From JBOGHU01 sp050742255 (GTDB lineage: Bacteria > Actinomycetota > Acidimicrobiia > Acidimicrobiales > CADCSY01): a DNA stretch of 24,590 nucleotides. The notes under the pieces were generated by a model. It saw only the letters and a program-made list of their open reading frames with translations. It did not search any database and was not told the origin of the DNA. Made by a program: the position numbers and the translations under genes. This document shows, one piece after another, positions 18,654 to 24,590 of this stretch (position 1 is the stretch's first letter; each line of letters begins with the position of its first letter). Location: the NCBI GenBank assembly GCA_050742255.1, contig JBOGHU010000139.1:1-24590 (forward strand). The letters are read 5' to 3'.

Positions 18654-19043
18654 CTACTTGACCTCGACGGTGGCGCCCGCGCCTTCGAGGGTGGCCCTGG
18701 CCTTCTCGGCGTCCTCCTTCGATACCTTCTCCATCACCGCCCTGGGTGCGTTGTCGACCAGGTCCTTGGCCTCCTTGAGACCCAGGCTGGTGAGGGAGCG
18801 GACCTCCTTGATCACCTGGATCTTCTTCTCGCCGACGCCGGTGAGCACCACGTCGAACTCCACCTGCTCCTCCTCGTCGGGCGCCGCCTCGGCGGCCGGG
18901 GCGCCGGGGCCACCGACGGGAGCCACCCCCACGGGAGGGGCGGCGCTGACGCCGAAGCGCTCCTCGAACTCCGCCAGCAGCTCCGACAGCTCGAGGACGG
19001 TCATCTTGGAGATGGTGTCGAGGATCTCTTCCTTGGTGGTCAT
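18654..19043 (-). CDS. rplL: 50S ribosomal protein L7/L12
   Basis: L12 forms the flexible stalk that recruits translation factors, with several copies per ribosome held by L10. The product is 129 residues. The N-terminal dimer helix region is 1-31 (MTTKEEILDTISKMTVLELS), an Ala/Pro/Gly-rich hinge follows (about 33-55), and the C-terminal domain (about 61-129) contains EKKIQVIKEVRSLTSLGLKE and AKDLVDNAPRAVMEKVSKED. The start is 2 nt after the rplJ stop and uses GAGGAGG located inside the rplJ end, suggesting coupled translation. Confidence 0.98.
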   Translation of the reverse strand: MTTKEEILDTISKMTVLELSELLAEFEERFGVSAAPPVGVAPVGGPGAPAAEAAPDEEEQVEFDVVLTGVGEKKIQVIKEVRSLTSLGLKEAKDLVDNAPRAVMEKVSKEDAEKARATLEGAGATVEVK

Positions 19044-19045
19044 GG

Positions 19046-19657
19046 TCAGGTCGCCTCCTCGGGCGTGTCGGGACCGGCGGCGGGGGCCGCCTGGGTCGAG
19101 GTGTCAGCAGCGGTGGGGGGAGCCGGCCCGGCACTGGCCCCGCCCTGGTCGACCAGGGCCCTGAGGCCATAGGCGAGGTTCCGGGGCAGGGCCGAGAGCA
19201 GGCCGGCGAGCTGGCTGAGGGGTGCCGCCAGCCCTCCGGCCAGGCGGGCCAGGAGGACCGGTCGAGGCGGTATGTCGGCCAGGGCCCTCGCCTCCCCCGC
19301 GGTCAGCAGCCGCTCGCCGAGGAGGCCGCCCTTGACGACCAGTGCCGGTGTGGCCCGGGCACAGTCTCGCAGGGTGGAGGCCACCTCCACCACGTCCCCT
19401 CCGGCGAAGGCGATGGCCGTCGGTCCGGTGAGCAGCTCCTCGACCCCGTCCAGCCCCAGCTCGCCCACCGCCAGCCGGACCAGGCGGTTCTTGTAGATCG
19501 TGTACTCGGCCCCGACGCGGCGGAGGGCCCGGCGGAGCTCGGCCAGCTCGCTGACCCTCATGCCCCGGTACTCGGTGAGGATGACCGCAGGCGAGGACGA
19601 GAGCCGTTCCCGCACCTCTTCCACGACCGCCACCTTCTCGGGTCTGGGGTTCTCCAT
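19046..19657 (-). CDS. rplJ: 50S ribosomal protein L10
   Basis: L10 anchors L12 dimers at the base of the stalk and in many bacteria represses its own mRNA. The product is 203 residues, longer than the usual 170-180. Residues 1-130 form the rRNA-binding domain (EKVAVVEEVRERLSSSPAVI, TEYRGMRVSELAELRRALR, EYTIYKNRLVRLA). The helix around 133-170 (LLARLAGGLAAPLSQLAGLL, SALPRNLAYGLRALVDQ) binds L12. The last 30 or so residues are a Pro/Ala/Thr-rich tail. The ATG has GAGGTG 6 nt upstream, which lies in a small inverted repeat. It follows a 215-nt structured leader. Confidence 0.96.
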   Translation of the reverse strand: MENPRPEKVAVVEEVRERLSSSPAVILTEYRGMRVSELAELRRALRRVGAEYTIYKNRLVRLAVGELGLDGVEELLTGPTAIAFAGGDVVEVASTLRDCARATPALVVKGGLLGERLLTAGEARALADIPPRPVLLARLAGGLAAPLSQLAGLLSALPRNLAYGLRALVDQGGASAGPAPPTAADTSTQAAPAAGPDTPEEAT

Positions 19658-19825
19658 CGGACACCTCGGGAGGTCTGTGCCTCGGTCTCGGCTCGCCGTC
19701 GTGCCGACGCGAGGCGCTCCCGGTGTCGTGGGTGGAGTCCGCCTCGTCAGGCTGACCGGTCCGTGGGGACCGTTCGTTTCAGCGCCACCAGGCGCGCCGG
19801 AGGTCTCGGGCGAGCGATCGGTTGT
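19658..19825 (-). promoter_or_regulatory. Structured rplJ leader (candidate L10 autoregulatory leader)
   Basis: The region before rplJ has a run of inverted repeats. They are a 5-bp stem at 19782-19786/19791-19795, a 6-bp stem at 19757-19762/19767-19772, and a 9-bp stem with one bulged base at 19692-19701/19705-19713. A 4-bp stem at 19663-19666/19671-19674 covers part of the rplJ Shine-Dalgarno. A known L10-binding leader exists upstream of rplJL in many bacteria. Position and structure fit, but I cannot verify the family's consensus by eye. Confidence 0.5.
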
Positions 19826-19831
19826 GGTGCC

Positions 19832-19859
19832 AGCGTACCACGTGGGGCCACGCCGCCAA
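19832..19859 (-). promoter_or_regulatory. Promoter candidate for rplJL
   Basis: TTGGCG (19859-19854) and TACGCT (19837-19832) with a 16-nt spacer lie on the minus strand just after the rplA stop. The arrangement resembles the rplC promoter-like site (TTGGCA/TATGCT). The spacer includes a CCACGTGG palindrome (19838-19845). Transcription from here would give a leader of about 168 nt. Confidence 0.5.
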
Positions 19860-19872
19860 AGAGGCCAGCCCC

Positions 19873-20574
19873 CTAACGGCGGGCCGCCAGCTGGGCAGGA
19901 TCCATGCGCACCCCCGGGCCCATGGTCGACGACACGCTGGCGCGCTTGAGGTAGCGGCCCTTGGCGGCGGCCGGCTTGGCCCGGTTGAGCTCGTCGACGA
20001 CCGTGTGCATGTTGGCCAGGAGGTCCTCGGCCCGGAAGCTGACCTTGCCGATGGGTACGTGGACGTTGGCCCCCCGGCGCTCGGTGCGGTACTCGACCCG
20101 GCCCCCCTTGAACTCGGTGACGGTCCGGCCCACGTCGGGGGTGACCGTGCCGGTCTTGGGGTTGGGCATCAGGCCTCGGGGTCCGAGGATCCGGCCCAGG
20201 CGGGCGACCTGGGCCATGAGGTCGGGGGTGGCGATGGCCACGTCGAAGTCGAGCATGCCCCCCTGGACCTCGGCGACGAGGTCCAGGGCGCCGACCCGGT
20301 CGGCCCCCGCAGCCCGAGCCTCGTCGGCGGCGTCGCCGGCGGCGAAGACCGCCACCCGCACCCTGCGACCGGTCCCGGCGGGGAGGGAGACGGTGCCCCG
20401 AACCTGCTGGTCGGCCTTGCGGGGGTCGACCCCGAGCTGGATGGCCACCTCCACGGTCTCGTCGAAGCGGGCCGGCGCCAGGCTCTTGACCAGGTCGATG
20501 GCCTCGGAGGGCCCGTGGAGGCGGGCCTGGTCGAAACGGTGGACCGCGTCCCGGTACCTCTTGCCTCGTGCCAT
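19873..20574 (-). CDS. rplA: 50S ribosomal protein L1
   Basis: L1 forms the mobile stalk at the E site and often represses the L11 operon. I start at the ATG 20574 (233 residues, MARGKRYRDAVHRFDQ) because GGAGGAG is 6 nt upstream; a GTG two codons earlier is too close to that motif. Domain II contains VAEVQGGMLDFDVAIATPDL, and ILGPRGLMPNPKTGTVTPDV is the family signature. The C-terminal part has EFKGGRVEYRTERRGANVHV and SSTMGPGVRMD. It lies 24 nt after rplK. Confidence 0.97.
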   Translation of the reverse strand: MARGKRYRDAVHRFDQARLHGPSEAIDLVKSLAPARFDETVEVAIQLGVDPRKADQQVRGTVSLPAGTGRRVRVAVFAAGDAADEARAAGADRVGALDLVAEVQGGMLDFDVAIATPDLMAQVARLGRILGPRGLMPNPKTGTVTPDVGRTVTEFKGGRVEYRTERRGANVHVPIGKVSFRAEDLLANMHTVVDELNRAKPAAAKGRYLKRASVSSTMGPGVRMDPAQLAARR

Positions 20575-20598
20575 GACCACTCCTCCGTCCTCGCCGGC

Positions 20599-21030
20599 CT
20601 ACCCGCGGTCGACCTTGACGCCCATCGAGCGGGCGGTGCCGGCCACCTGGAGCTTGGCGGTCTCCACGTCGTTGGCGTTGAGATCGGGCAGCTTGGTCTG
20701 GGCTATCTCGGTGAGCTGGGCGTCGGTGATGGTGGCCACCTGCTCCCGGCCCGGAGCCTGGGCCCCCTTCTCGATCCCCACCGCGTCCCGGATGAGCACC
20801 GCGGTCGGGGGCGTCTTGGTGACGAAGGTGAACGAGCGGTCCTCGAAGATGGTGATCTCCACAGGGACGATCGTGCCCCGCTGGGCCTCGGTGGCGACGT
20901 TGTACGCCTTGCAGAACTCCATGATGGCGACGCCGTGGGGGCCCAGGGCGGTGCCCACCGGCGGCGCAGGCGTCGCCGAACCGGCAGGGATCTGGATCTT
21001 GACGACCGCCGCGACCTTCCTCTTGGCCAT
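20599..21030 (-). CDS. rplK: 50S ribosomal protein L11
   Basis: L11 binds the GTPase-associated centre of 23S rRNA and is the thiostrepton target and stringent-response sensor. The product is 143 residues, the normal length. The proline-rich N-terminal domain reads KIQIPAGSATPAPPVGTALG, followed by GVAIMEFCKAYN, and the RNA-binding domain carries KTPPTAVLIRDAVGIEKGA, DLNANDVETA and GTARSMGV. The ATG has GGGGAGGG just upstream, 14 nt after the nusG stop. Confidence 0.97.
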   Translation of the reverse strand: MAKRKVAAVVKIQIPAGSATPAPPVGTALGPHGVAIMEFCKAYNVATEAQRGTIVPVEITIFEDRSFTFVTKTPPTAVLIRDAVGIEKGAQAPGREQVATITDAQLTEIAQTKLPDLNANDVETAKLQVAGTARSMGVKVDRG

Positions 21031-21044
21031 GGCCCTCCCCTCTC

Positions 21045-21815
21045 CTAGAGCTTGGTGACCTCGCTGAACTCCAGCTCCACCGGCGTCTCCCGACCGAAGA
21101 TGTTGACCAGCACCTTGAGGCGGAGCTGGTCCTCGTTGATGTCGGCGATCTGCCCGGAGAAGTCGGCGAAGGGGCCGGTCCGCACCCGGACGCTCTCCCC
21201 CACCTCGTACTCGAGCCTGGGCCGCTGGCGCTTCGGCACGCCCTCGCCCTCGGCCTCCGGCTCGGCCAGGGCGGACTCGACGTCGCGCCGGGACAGCGGC
21301 ACGGGCTTGCCGCCCGTACCCACGAACCCGGTCACACCGGGCGTGTCGCGGATGCCGTCCCAGGTCCGGTCGTCGAGGAAGCAGCGCACGTACAGGTACC
21401 CGGGGTAGATCTTTCGCTGGACCACCACCCGCTTCCCCCCCTTGAACTCGATGACATCCTCCATGGGGATGACCACCTCGAAGATCGCGTCCTCGAGGTG
21501 CAGGGAGCTGGTGCGGCTGTGGAGGTTGGACTGCACCTTCTTCTCGTAGCCGGACTGGGTGTGGACCACGTACCAGTCGCCGGGGCGGTCGTAGGGGCTC
21601 TCCCGGGGCGGCACCTCCTCCTCCTCCAGGAGGTCCTCCACGTCGACCACGTCTACCTCGGGCTTCTCGGCCTCGGGCTTCTCGGCCTCGGGCTGGGCGG
21701 CGTCGTCACCGGCGGCGCCCAGCCCGAGGATGGCCTCGGCCTGGTCGGGCGTGAGGTCGGTCGGCAGACGGCGCTCGTCGTCGCGACCCTCGTCGTTGGG
21801 CTCGACCGCGCTCAT
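21045..21815 (-). CDS. nusG: Transcription termination/antitermination factor NusG
   Basis: NusG binds RNA polymerase and couples it to Rho or to the ribosome through S10. The product is 256 residues. An acidic, low-complexity extension of about 78 residues comes first, including a PEAEK repeat and VDVEDLLEEEE. The NGN domain (about 80-175) begins DWYVVHTQSGYEKKVQSNL and contains KIYPGYLYVRCFLDDRTWDG. A linker follows, then the KOW domain (204-256) with VRVRTGPFADFSGQIADINE and VNIFGRETPVELEFSEV. The start codon overlaps the secE stop (ATGA). Acidic N-terminal extensions are common in actinobacterial NusG. Confidence 0.97.
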   Translation of the reverse strand: MSAVEPNDEGRDDERRLPTDLTPDQAEAILGLGAAGDDAAQPEAEKPEAEKPEVDVVDVEDLLEEEEVPPRESPYDRPGDWYVVHTQSGYEKKVQSNLHSRTSSLHLEDAIFEVVIPMEDVIEFKGGKRVVVQRKIYPGYLYVRCFLDDRTWDGIRDTPGVTGFVGTGGKPVPLSRRDVESALAEPEAEGEGVPKRQRPRLEYEVGESVRVRTGPFADFSGQIADINEDQLRLKVLVNIFGRETPVELEFSEVTKL

Positions 21816-22114
21816 GACTCGAAGAGGAGGAACACTCCCTTGGCGAACAGCAGGTCGAGACCGAAGATGTAGGAGGTGAGCACGACCAGGGCGAAGAGGA
21901 CGATGACCGAGTACCGCACCACCTCCTCCCGGTGGGGCCAGGCGACCTTGCGCAGCTCGGCTCGCACCTCCTGCACGTACTGGCGGGGGCCGGTGCGCTC
22001 GGCCGACGGCCGCGGCGGCTGGCGAGGGGGCTGCTTGGGACGCGTGGGCGCACCGTCGGCGCCGATGTGGCCCTGACGCTGCAGCCTCCTCTTGGTCTCT
22101 CGGTTCATCGCCAT
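21812..22114 (-). CDS. secE: Preprotein translocase subunit SecE
   Basis: SecE clamps SecY in the protein export channel. The product is 100 residues: a basic, Pro-rich cytosolic part (1-43), the amphipathic helix with the family signature EVRAELRKVAWPHREEV (49-65), and one membrane segment at about 68-90 (YSVIVLFALVVLTSYIFGLD). This is the single-spanning form usual outside Enterobacteria. The ATG at 22114 is followed by another two codons later (MAMN); the Shine-Dalgarno is poor for both. It follows tRNA-Trp by 62 nt, the standard actinobacterial order. Confidence 0.95.
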   Translation of the reverse strand: MAMNRETKRRLQRQGHIGADGAPTRPKQPPRQPPRPSAERTGPRQYVQEVRAELRKVAWPHREEVVRYSVIVLFALVVLTSYIFGLDLLFAKGVFLLFES

Positions 22115-22176
22115 CTCGGCCGTCCCCTGTCGTTCACCCTGCCGATGACGCCGTGCCGGCCTGGCCGGCGGGCGAG

Positions 22177-22250
22177 CAGGGCAGGAGGGATTCGAACCCC
22201 CAACCGCCGGTTTTGGAGACCGGTGCTCTGCCTGATTGAGCTACTGCCCT
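22177..22250 (-). tRNA. trpT: tRNA-Trp(CCA)
   Basis: A complete cloverleaf folds on the minus strand: acceptor AGGGCAG/CTGCCCT, D-arm stem GCTC/GAGC, anticodon stem CCGGT/ACCGG with loop CTCCAAA (anticodon CCA), and T-arm GGGGG-TTCGAAT-CCCTC. The discriminator base is G and the 3' CCA is not encoded. It lies between the anti-sigma gene and secE and may be cotranscribed with secE-nusG. Confidence 0.97.
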
Positions 22251-22333
22251 ACGGAAGGTATCGCAGACCGAGGATAGCCGGGGGGCGGTGGGCCCCACCA
22301 GCCACCGTCCCGATGGCGCCGGGCAGGGCCGGC

Positions 22334-22702
22334 TCAGCCGGCGAGGGGGAGGCGGCGGGACCGCGACCGCGACACCAGGACCAGGGCGCCGGCGGCCCCC
22401 ACGGCGGCCGTGGCGAAGGCCAGCCCCCCCACGTAGACGACCTTGCGACCGTGCACCAGCGACCGGATGGCGTGCCGCTCACCGGCCTCCTCGAGGGAGA
22501 CCAAGACGTCGGCGACCAGACCCGAGGCGGGCACGAACACCTCGGCGCGCAGGGTCTGCAGCGCCTTCAGCAGCTTGCGGTACTGGACCAGCTCGGCCTG
22601 GCACCGCAGGCAGGACTCCACGTGGCGGCGGGCCCGCCGGTCGTCGAGGTCGCCACGACCGGCCGACGCCGACACCACCTCGGCCAGCTCCTCACATCGC
22701 AT
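22334..22702 (-). CDS. Zinc-finger anti-sigma factor, membrane anchored
   Basis: Predicted anti-sigma factor of 122 residues. The N-terminus has the zinc anti-sigma pattern: Cys3, His27, Cys31 and Cys34 (HVESCLRCQ), which usually clamps the cognate ECF sigma factor. A helix with QYRKLLKALQTLRAEV follows. One membrane span is predicted at about 88-110 (VVYVGGLAFATAAVGAAGAL), with a short basic tail. The ATG overlaps the sigma gene by 11 nt and is preceded by AAGGAG, so the two are translationally linked. The region beyond the membrane span is only about 12 residues, so a large extracytoplasmic sensor domain is absent. Confidence 0.85.
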   Translation of the reverse strand: MRCEELAEVVSASAGRGDLDDRRARRHVESCLRCQAELVQYRKLLKALQTLRAEVFVPASGLVADVLVSLEEAGERHAIRSLVHGRKVVYVGGLAFATAAVGAAGALVLVSRSRSRRLPLAG

Positions 22703-23291
22703 GAGCGGTCTCCTTCTCTCCCGGCCCGTCTCCCGGCCTCTCTCCCGGCAGGGGGAAGAGCTCCTCCCGCAGGCGCCGTCGGGCCCGGTGCAGGCGCACC
22801 TTGGCCGCCGACTGGGAGATGCCCAGCTCGGTGGCGATGGCCTCGTGGGAGAGGTCGTAGACGTCCCTCAGCACCACCACTGCCCGCAGACGGGGGGGGA
22901 GCCGGTGGACGGCCGCCACCAGGTGGGAGCGAAGATCGGTGGCGTTGGCCTGGGCCTCGGGGTCGCGGTCTGGGTGGTCGTCGGCGCAGGAGACCTCGTC
23001 GGGGAGCTCGTCGTGGCGGTGGCGGCGGCGACGGCCGAGGTGGGTGGCGGCGCAGTTGGCGGTGATACGGTACATCCAGGTGCTGAACTGGGAGTCGCCG
23101 CGAAAGCCGTGGATCCCCCGGTAGGCCCGCAGGTACGCCTCCTGGACGACGTCCCGGGCGTCCTCGTCGTCGCCGACGAGCCGGTAGGCAAGGGTGTAGG
23201 TGTCGGCCGACGTGGCCCGGACCAGCTGCTCGAACGCCTCCCTGTCGCCATGGCGAGCGGCGTCGACCAGGGCGGCGGACACCTCTGTCAT
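22692..23291 (-). CDS. ECF (sigma-70 family) RNA polymerase sigma factor
   Basis: An extracytoplasmic-function sigma factor of 199 residues from the ATG at 23291, which has AAGG at a good distance; a GTG at 23333 would add 14 residues but has no ribosome binding site. Region 2 (about 11-85) reads GDREAFEQLVRATSADTY, DDEDARDVVQEAYLRAYRGI and GDSQFSTWMYRITANCAATH. Region 4 (about 122-178) reads LPPRLRAVVVLRDVYDLSHE and IATELGISQSAAKVRLHRA. The target promoters are unknown. It follows rpmG by under 50 nt and shares an operon with the overlapping anti-sigma gene, placed between rpmG and tRNA-Trp where actinobacteria often have other genes or none. Confidence 0.93.
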   Translation of the reverse strand: MTEVSAALVDAARHGDREAFEQLVRATSADTYTLAYRLVGDDEDARDVVQEAYLRAYRGIHGFRGDSQFSTWMYRITANCAATHLGRRRRHRHDELPDEVSCADDHPDRDPEAQANATDLRSHLVAAVHRLPPRLRAVVVLRDVYDLSHEAIATELGISQSAAKVRLHRARRRLREELFPLPGERPGDGPGEKETAHAM

Positions 23292-23337
23292 CGCCGCCTT
23301 GGACTCCGACCGCCCGGTCGTGGTTACGTCCACGGTG

Positions 23338-23499
23338 CTACCGGGTCTCCCGGTGCAGGGTGTGGCGCCGCTCCCAGCGGCAGTACTTCTTCATGGCCAG
23401 CCGCTCGCGGTCGTTCTGCTTGTTCTTCATGGTGATGTAGTTGCGACGCTTGCACACCTCGCAGGCGAGGGTGACCTTCACGCGCCTGTCCGAAGCCAT
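23338..23499 (-). CDS. rpmG: 50S ribosomal protein L33
   Basis: L33 is a small 50S protein near the E site. The product is 53 residues: MASDRRVKVTLACEVCKRRN, then YITMKNKQNDRERLAMKKYC and RWERRHTLHRETR. The first cysteine pair, Cys13 and Cys16, is present. Of the second pair only Cys40 remains; the usual CPxC reads CRWE here. This is therefore a three-cysteine form between the zinc and zinc-free types. The ATG at 23499 lies 17 nt from tRNA-Met, with GGAGGACCCG nearby as ribosome binding site. Confidence 0.94.
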   Translation of the reverse strand: MASDRRVKVTLACEVCKRRNYITMKNKQNDRERLAMKKYCRWERRHTLHRETR

Positions 23500-23516
23500 C
23501 GGGTCCTCCCATGGTC

Positions 23517-23593
23517 TGGTAGCGGCGGCCGGACTCGAACCGGCGACCCCTCGATTATGAGCCGAGTGCTCTCACCAACTGAGCTACGCCGCC
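23517..23593 (-). tRNA. metT: tRNA-Met(CAT), CCA encoded
   Basis: The minus strand folds as a tRNA: acceptor GGCGGCG/CGCCGCT, D-stem GCTC/GAGC, anticodon stem CTCGG/TCGAG with loop CTCATAA (anticodon CAT), and T-arm GCCGG-TTCGAGT-CCGGC. The discriminator is A followed by an encoded CCA. Pair 1:72 is G-U. The anticodon stem lacks the three G-C pairs of initiator tRNA, so I call it an elongator. Confidence 0.95.
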
Positions 23594-23596
23594 CCG

Positions 23597-23669
23597 AGCC
23601 CCCTGTCAGAATCGAACTGACGACCTTTTCCTTACCATGGAAACGCTCTGCCGACTGAGCTAAGGGGGC
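23597..23669 (-). tRNA. thrT: tRNA-Thr(GGT)
   Basis: Minus-strand cloverleaf: acceptor GCCCCCT/AGGGGGC, D-stem GCTC/GAGC, anticodon stem TTTCC/GGAAA with loop ATGGTAA (anticodon GGT), and T-arm GTCAG-TTCGATT-CTGAC. CCA is not encoded. It is separated from tRNA-Met by 3 nt, so the two are surely one transcript. Confidence 0.96.
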
Positions 23670-23670
23670 A

Positions 23671-23687
23671 CGACGGCCGCGCCGTCG
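23671..23687. other. Perfect hairpin upstream of tRNA-Thr
   Basis: A 7-bp inverted repeat, CGACGGC/GCCGTCG, with a 3-nt loop lies 1 nt before the 5' end of tRNA-Thr. It falls in the 90-nt gap between the tRNA cluster and the divergent acetyltransferase gene. A TACCAT hexamer (23703-23698, minus) could be a -10 for the tRNAs, but no -35 was found. Confidence 0.4.
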
Positions 23688-23759
23688 CACCCCTTAGATG
23701 GTATCGGGTGGCGGGCCGGGGAGCGGCCCGGGGCCGCCTCCTCGCTAGCGTCCTCGGCG

Positions 23760-24248
23760 ATGCACGTGCGCCCCGCCCGGATGGAGGACGCCGAGGCCAT
23801 CCGGTCCATCTACAACCACGAGGTGACCACGTCGACGGCCACCTTCGACCTCACCCCCCGCAGCCTCGACGACCAGCGCCGCTGGCTGGCGGCCCGCTCG
23901 GGGGCCCACGCCGCCCTGGTCGCCAGCGACGCCGGGGGGCGGGTGGTCGGCTTCGGCTCCCTCTCCCCCTACCGGGACCGCCCCGCCTACCGGACCACGG
24001 TGGAGGACTCGGTCTACGTCGACCCCGGCCGGCGGAGGGGCGGCGTGGGGCGCTCGCTGCTGGGCGAGCTGGTGCGGGTGGCCACCGGGCACGGCTTCCA
24101 CACCGTGATCGCCCGGATCGTGGGGGGCCACGAGGCGTCGATCGCCCTGCACCGGAGCCTGGGCTTCGCCGTGGTGGGAACCGAGCGGGAGGTCGGCCGC
24201 AAGTTCGGCCGCTGGCTGGACGTGGTGGTCATGCAGCGGATGCTGTGA
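23760..24248 (+). CDS. GNAT acetyltransferase, phosphinothricin acetyltransferase-like
   Basis: A GCN5-related N-acetyltransferase of 162 residues, the normal length for the Pat/Bar group, which acetylates phosphinothricin, methionine sulfone or sulfoximine, or related amines. It begins MHVRPARMEDAEAIRSIYNH and has TVEDSVYVDPGRRRGGVGRS, with the acetyl-CoA pyrophosphate loop RRRGGVG at 91-97, and the C-terminal HEASIALHRSLGF (124-136). The substrate here cannot be told from sequence. There is no Shine-Dalgarno before the ATG; a TAGCGT hexamer lies 8 nt upstream, so a leaderless transcript is possible. It is divergent from the tRNA genes and converges on the response regulator remnant. Confidence 0.88.
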   Translation: MHVRPARMEDAEAIRSIYNHEVTTSTATFDLTPRSLDDQRRWLAARSGAHAALVASDAGGRVVGFGSLSPYRDRPAYRTTVEDSVYVDPGRRRGGVGRSLLGELVRVATGHGFHTVIARIVGGHEASIALHRSLGFAVVGTEREVGRKFGRWLDVVVMQRML

Positions 24249-24269
24249 CGGGGGCTTGCCGGGTCGTGG

Positions 24270-24590
24270 TCACGGCGTGCCCGCCTCGAACCGGTAGCCC
24301 ATGCCTGGTTCGGTGAGGAAGTACCGGGGGCGTGCCGAGTCCGGTTCGAGCTTGGCCCGGATCTTGGCCAGGTACACGCGCAGGTAGTTCGTCTCCGCCC
24401 CCGTACTGCGGGCCCCAGACCTCCTGGAGCAGCTGGCGCTGGCCGATCAGCTTCCCCTGGTTGCGGACCAGGACCTCGACCAGGTGCCACTCCGTCGGCG
24501 TCAGGCGCACCTCGGCGCCGGCCACGGTCGCCCGGCGGTGGGCCAGGTCGATGCGGAAGTGCGGGGTCTCGACCACCGGCGCCTCGTCGG
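24270..24590 (-). pseudogene. KdpE/OmpR-type response regulator, 3' part, frameshifted
   Basis: The C-terminal winged-helix domain of an OmpR-class response regulator, closest in feel to KdpE. From the window edge it reads FRIDLAHRRATVAGAEVRLT, PTEWHLVEVLVRNQGKLIGQ and LLQEVWGPQYG in one frame. It then continues in another frame as AETNYLRVYLAKIRAKLEPD and PRYFLTEPGMGYRFEAGTP with a TGA at 24272-24270. The switch falls at a five-base G run (24402-24398 on the minus strand), where one base is extra. The receiver domain lies beyond the window. It is either a real inactivating frameshift or a homopolymer error in the assembly. Confidence 0.82.

Noticed and set aside
21656..21700. 15-nt direct repeat inside nusG
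   Set aside because: It encodes the PEAEK repeat of the acidic, low-complexity N-terminal extension and is coding in frame, so I do not treat it as a separate element.
23698..23726. Promoter for the tRNA-Thr/tRNA-Met/rpmG unit
   Set aside because: TACCAT could be a -10 box, but there is no recognisable -35 at any usual spacing.

Overview
The window is a high-GC bacterial chromosome segment, almost all of it read on the minus strand. Gene order and protein sequences fit an actinobacterium: tRNA-Thr, tRNA-Met, rpmG, tRNA-Trp, secE, nusG, rplKA, rplJL, rpoBC, rpsL, rpsG, fusA, tuf, rpsJ, rplCDWB, rpsS, rplV. I lean towards Acidimicrobiia or a close deep lineage. That placement is inferred from protein flavour and was not tested. 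GTG and TTG starts are common, and Shine-Dalgarno (SD) motifs are strong.

Reading in the direction of transcription, from high to low coordinates. (1) 24590-23700: the frameshifted 3' part of a KdpE/OmpR-type response regulator converges on a plus-strand GNAT acetyltransferase. (2) 23669-22177: tRNA-Thr(GGT), tRNA-Met(CAT) and rpmG (L33), then an ECF sigma factor with an overlapping zinc anti-sigma factor, then tRNA-Trp(CCA). (3) 22114-19873: secE, nusG, rplK and rplA, tightly packed. (4) 19872-18654: a structured leader with its own promoter-like site, then rplJ and rplL. (5) 18653-10809: rpoB and rpoC behind another clear promoter-like site. (6) 10808-10538: an intergenic region with hairpins and a 14-nt tandem repeat array ending next to the rpsL start. 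(7) 10537-5923: rpsL, rpsG, fusA, tuf and rpsJ. (8) 5922-3514: an insertion between rpsJ and rplC. It holds a decayed inorganic pyrophosphatase gene and a divergent pair, an HxlR-type regulator and a SAM methyltransferase. (9) 3513-1: a promoter-like site and a leader with hairpins, then rplC, rplD, rplW, rplB, rpsS and the start of rplV, with several start/stop overlaps.

Most of this is core transcription and translation machinery: RNA polymerase beta and beta', elongation factors, NusG, SecE, ribosomal proteins and three tRNAs. The unusual parts are the accessory material set into it. They are the split S10 operon with its pyrophosphatase relic and regulator/methyltransferase cassette, the repeat array in the rpsL leader, and the sigma/anti-sigma pair beside tRNA-Trp. 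In addition, RpoB differs from the usual rifampicin-pocket sequence at three positions. I found no CRISPR array, insertion sequence or phage gene, and no clear evidence of a wholly new system.
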